Positions 5,849 to 6,617 of a stretch of DNA of 6,617 bases are shown in pieces. The stretch's first letter is position 1; every line of letters starts with the position of its first letter. The DNA is from Planctomycetaceae bacterium (GTDB lineage: Bacteria; Planctomycetota; Planctomycetia; Planctomycetales; Planctomycetaceae). The DNA lies in assembly GCA_947463775.1 (NCBI GenBank), contig CANHVD010000334.1, positions 1-6,617 on the forward strand, written 5' to 3'. The translations under genes and the position numbers were made by a program. The notes below the pieces were generated by a model. That model did not search any database. It was not told where the DNA came from and worked only from the letters and a program-made list of their open reading frames with translations.

Positions 5849-6617
5849 ATGTCCGTTCTACAGAGGGTTATTGCTATCACAGCGGGTGACGTCGCAGGGA
5901 TTGGTCCCGAAGTCGTCGTCCGCGCAATCTCTCATAACTCAATCGGGGGCAATGGCCGCTCCGTTCTGATTGGTCATCCGCAGATCTTTCGTCGTGCCGC
6001 AGAGATGTTCGGCATTGATCTCCAGCTCTCTGAGCTGGATCAAAAGCACGAAACGGTGGCTGATTTCCATCGGGCTTTGAGTCACGCTCACGACAGAGGC
6101 TTCGTTCCCTGCTGGAATCCAGCCGGAGACGCTGTCCTGCAGGCTCCATTGCGCACGGTGAGTGCTCTGGCTGGCGATGCCGCTTTTCAGTATCTGGCTT
6201 CTGCTATTCGTCTTGTGCAGACAGGTTTCGCCGATGCGATCGTGACCGCTCCCTTGAATAAAGAGGCGCTGCATCTGGCTGGGCACCACTATCCGGGCCA
6301 CACGGAGATACTTGCCGAGAAATGCGGTGTTTCTGACTTCGCGATGATGCTGCATTTGCCTGAAGCGGCATTGGCGCCATGGCGTTCGATGCTTCGCGGC
6401 TCCGGTGGTGCGGCGAAAGATCATCAACATGTGGGCTGTGGCATCAGTATCGCACATGTCACGCTGCACACCTCGGTCGCCAGTGTTCCGGGCTTGCTGA
6501 GTCTGGAAGGCGTGGCGGAAAAAATTGGCCTGATGTCTGGCTTTCTCCGCCAGATTCGCTGTCAACGGGAAGCCATCGCGGTGTGTGCTCTGAACCCGCA
6601 CGGGGGTGAGAATGGAC
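5849..6617 (+). CDS. pdxA: 4-hydroxythreonine-4-phosphate dehydrogenase PdxA, 3' end outside the window
   Basis: PdxA oxidises 4-phosphohydroxy-L-threonine with NAD(P)+ in the DXP-dependent route to pyridoxal 5'-phosphate, using a divalent metal at a dimer-interface site in the cytoplasm. The first 256 codons show ITAGDVAGIGPEVV (10-23), the family N-terminal signature; APLNKEALHLAG (134-145); PGHTEILAE (149-157; His151 matches the substrate-site His136 of E. coli as I recall it); MML (166-168); HVTLHTS (203-209; His207 matches the first metal His); and ALNPHGGENG (247-256; His251 matches the second metal His). The third metal His, in a YHDQG-type motif, lies beyond the window. The distance from His151 to His207 is about 26 residues longer than in E. 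coli, an insertion at about 170-198. ATG 5849 puts the signature at the usual distance; no strong Shine-Dalgarno precedes it. Confidence 0.93.
   Translation, partial: MSVLQRVIAITAGDVAGIGPEVVVRAISHNSIGGNGRSVLIGHPQIFRRAAEMFGIDLQLSELDQKHETVADFHRALSHAHDRGFVPCWNPAGDAVLQAPLRTVSALAGDAAFQYLASAIRLVQTGFADAIVTAPLNKEALHLAGHHYPGHTEILAEKCGVSDFAMMLHLPEAALAPWRSMLRGSGGAAKDHQHVGCGISIAHVTLHTSVASVPGLLSLEGVAEKIGLMSGFLRQIRCQREAIAVCALNPHGGENG

Noticed and set aside
5939..6601. Minus-strand open frame of 220 codons
   Set aside because: It is antisense to pdxA, whose + strand product matches family signatures along its visible length.

Overview
The window looks like chromosomal DNA from a planctomycete (phylum Planctomycetota). 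The support is taxonomic inference from several features: a membrane-anchored GTPase whose G3 region reads DCPDPDT and whose G4 position reads THAD; an exported protein with a helical N-terminal domain and a very long Pro/Thr/Ala tail; a class I aminotransferase with a GDSPFNST segment; and a short stretch reading LEPLEDRTEPA, which resembles the N-terminal LEPLEDR/LEALEDR motif found in many large exported planctomycete proteins. Shine-Dalgarno signals are weak or absent for most genes. The genus cannot be fixed from this sequence.

Layout, all genes on the + strand. 1-1554: the 3' part of a dynamin-like or AIG1-like GTPase gene with two membrane segments; the P-loop lies upstream of the window. 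1555-1693: short spacer ending in a plausible ribosome binding site. 1694-3763: a secreted or periplasmic protein of 689 residues, unknown function, with a likely alpha/alpha-toroid domain followed by a roughly 170-residue low-complexity linker and a variable tail. 3764-4176: a 413-base gap with no convincing intact gene, holding a possible decayed fragment of a LEPLEDR exported-protein gene. 4177-5436: a complete PLP-dependent class I/II aminotransferase. 5437-5848: a 412-base gap whose first half is packed with end-to-end inverted repeats (candidate structured RNA) and whose second half holds a perfect TTGACA hexamer and a short Cys-rich open stretch in frame with the next gene. 5849-6617: the first 256 codons of pdxA, cut by the window end.

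The four genes share a strand but are separated by gaps of 139, 413 and 412 bases, so they need not form an operon. The only functional link visible is thematic: PdxA makes a precursor of pyridoxal 5'-phosphate, the cofactor of the aminotransferase just upstream. I see no defence system, CRISPR array, transposon, tRNA or rRNA. The most noteworthy items are the possible structured RNA at 5460-5641, the LEPLEDR fragment, the GTPase with altered G motifs, and an apparent insertion of about 26 residues in PdxA next to its first metal ligand.
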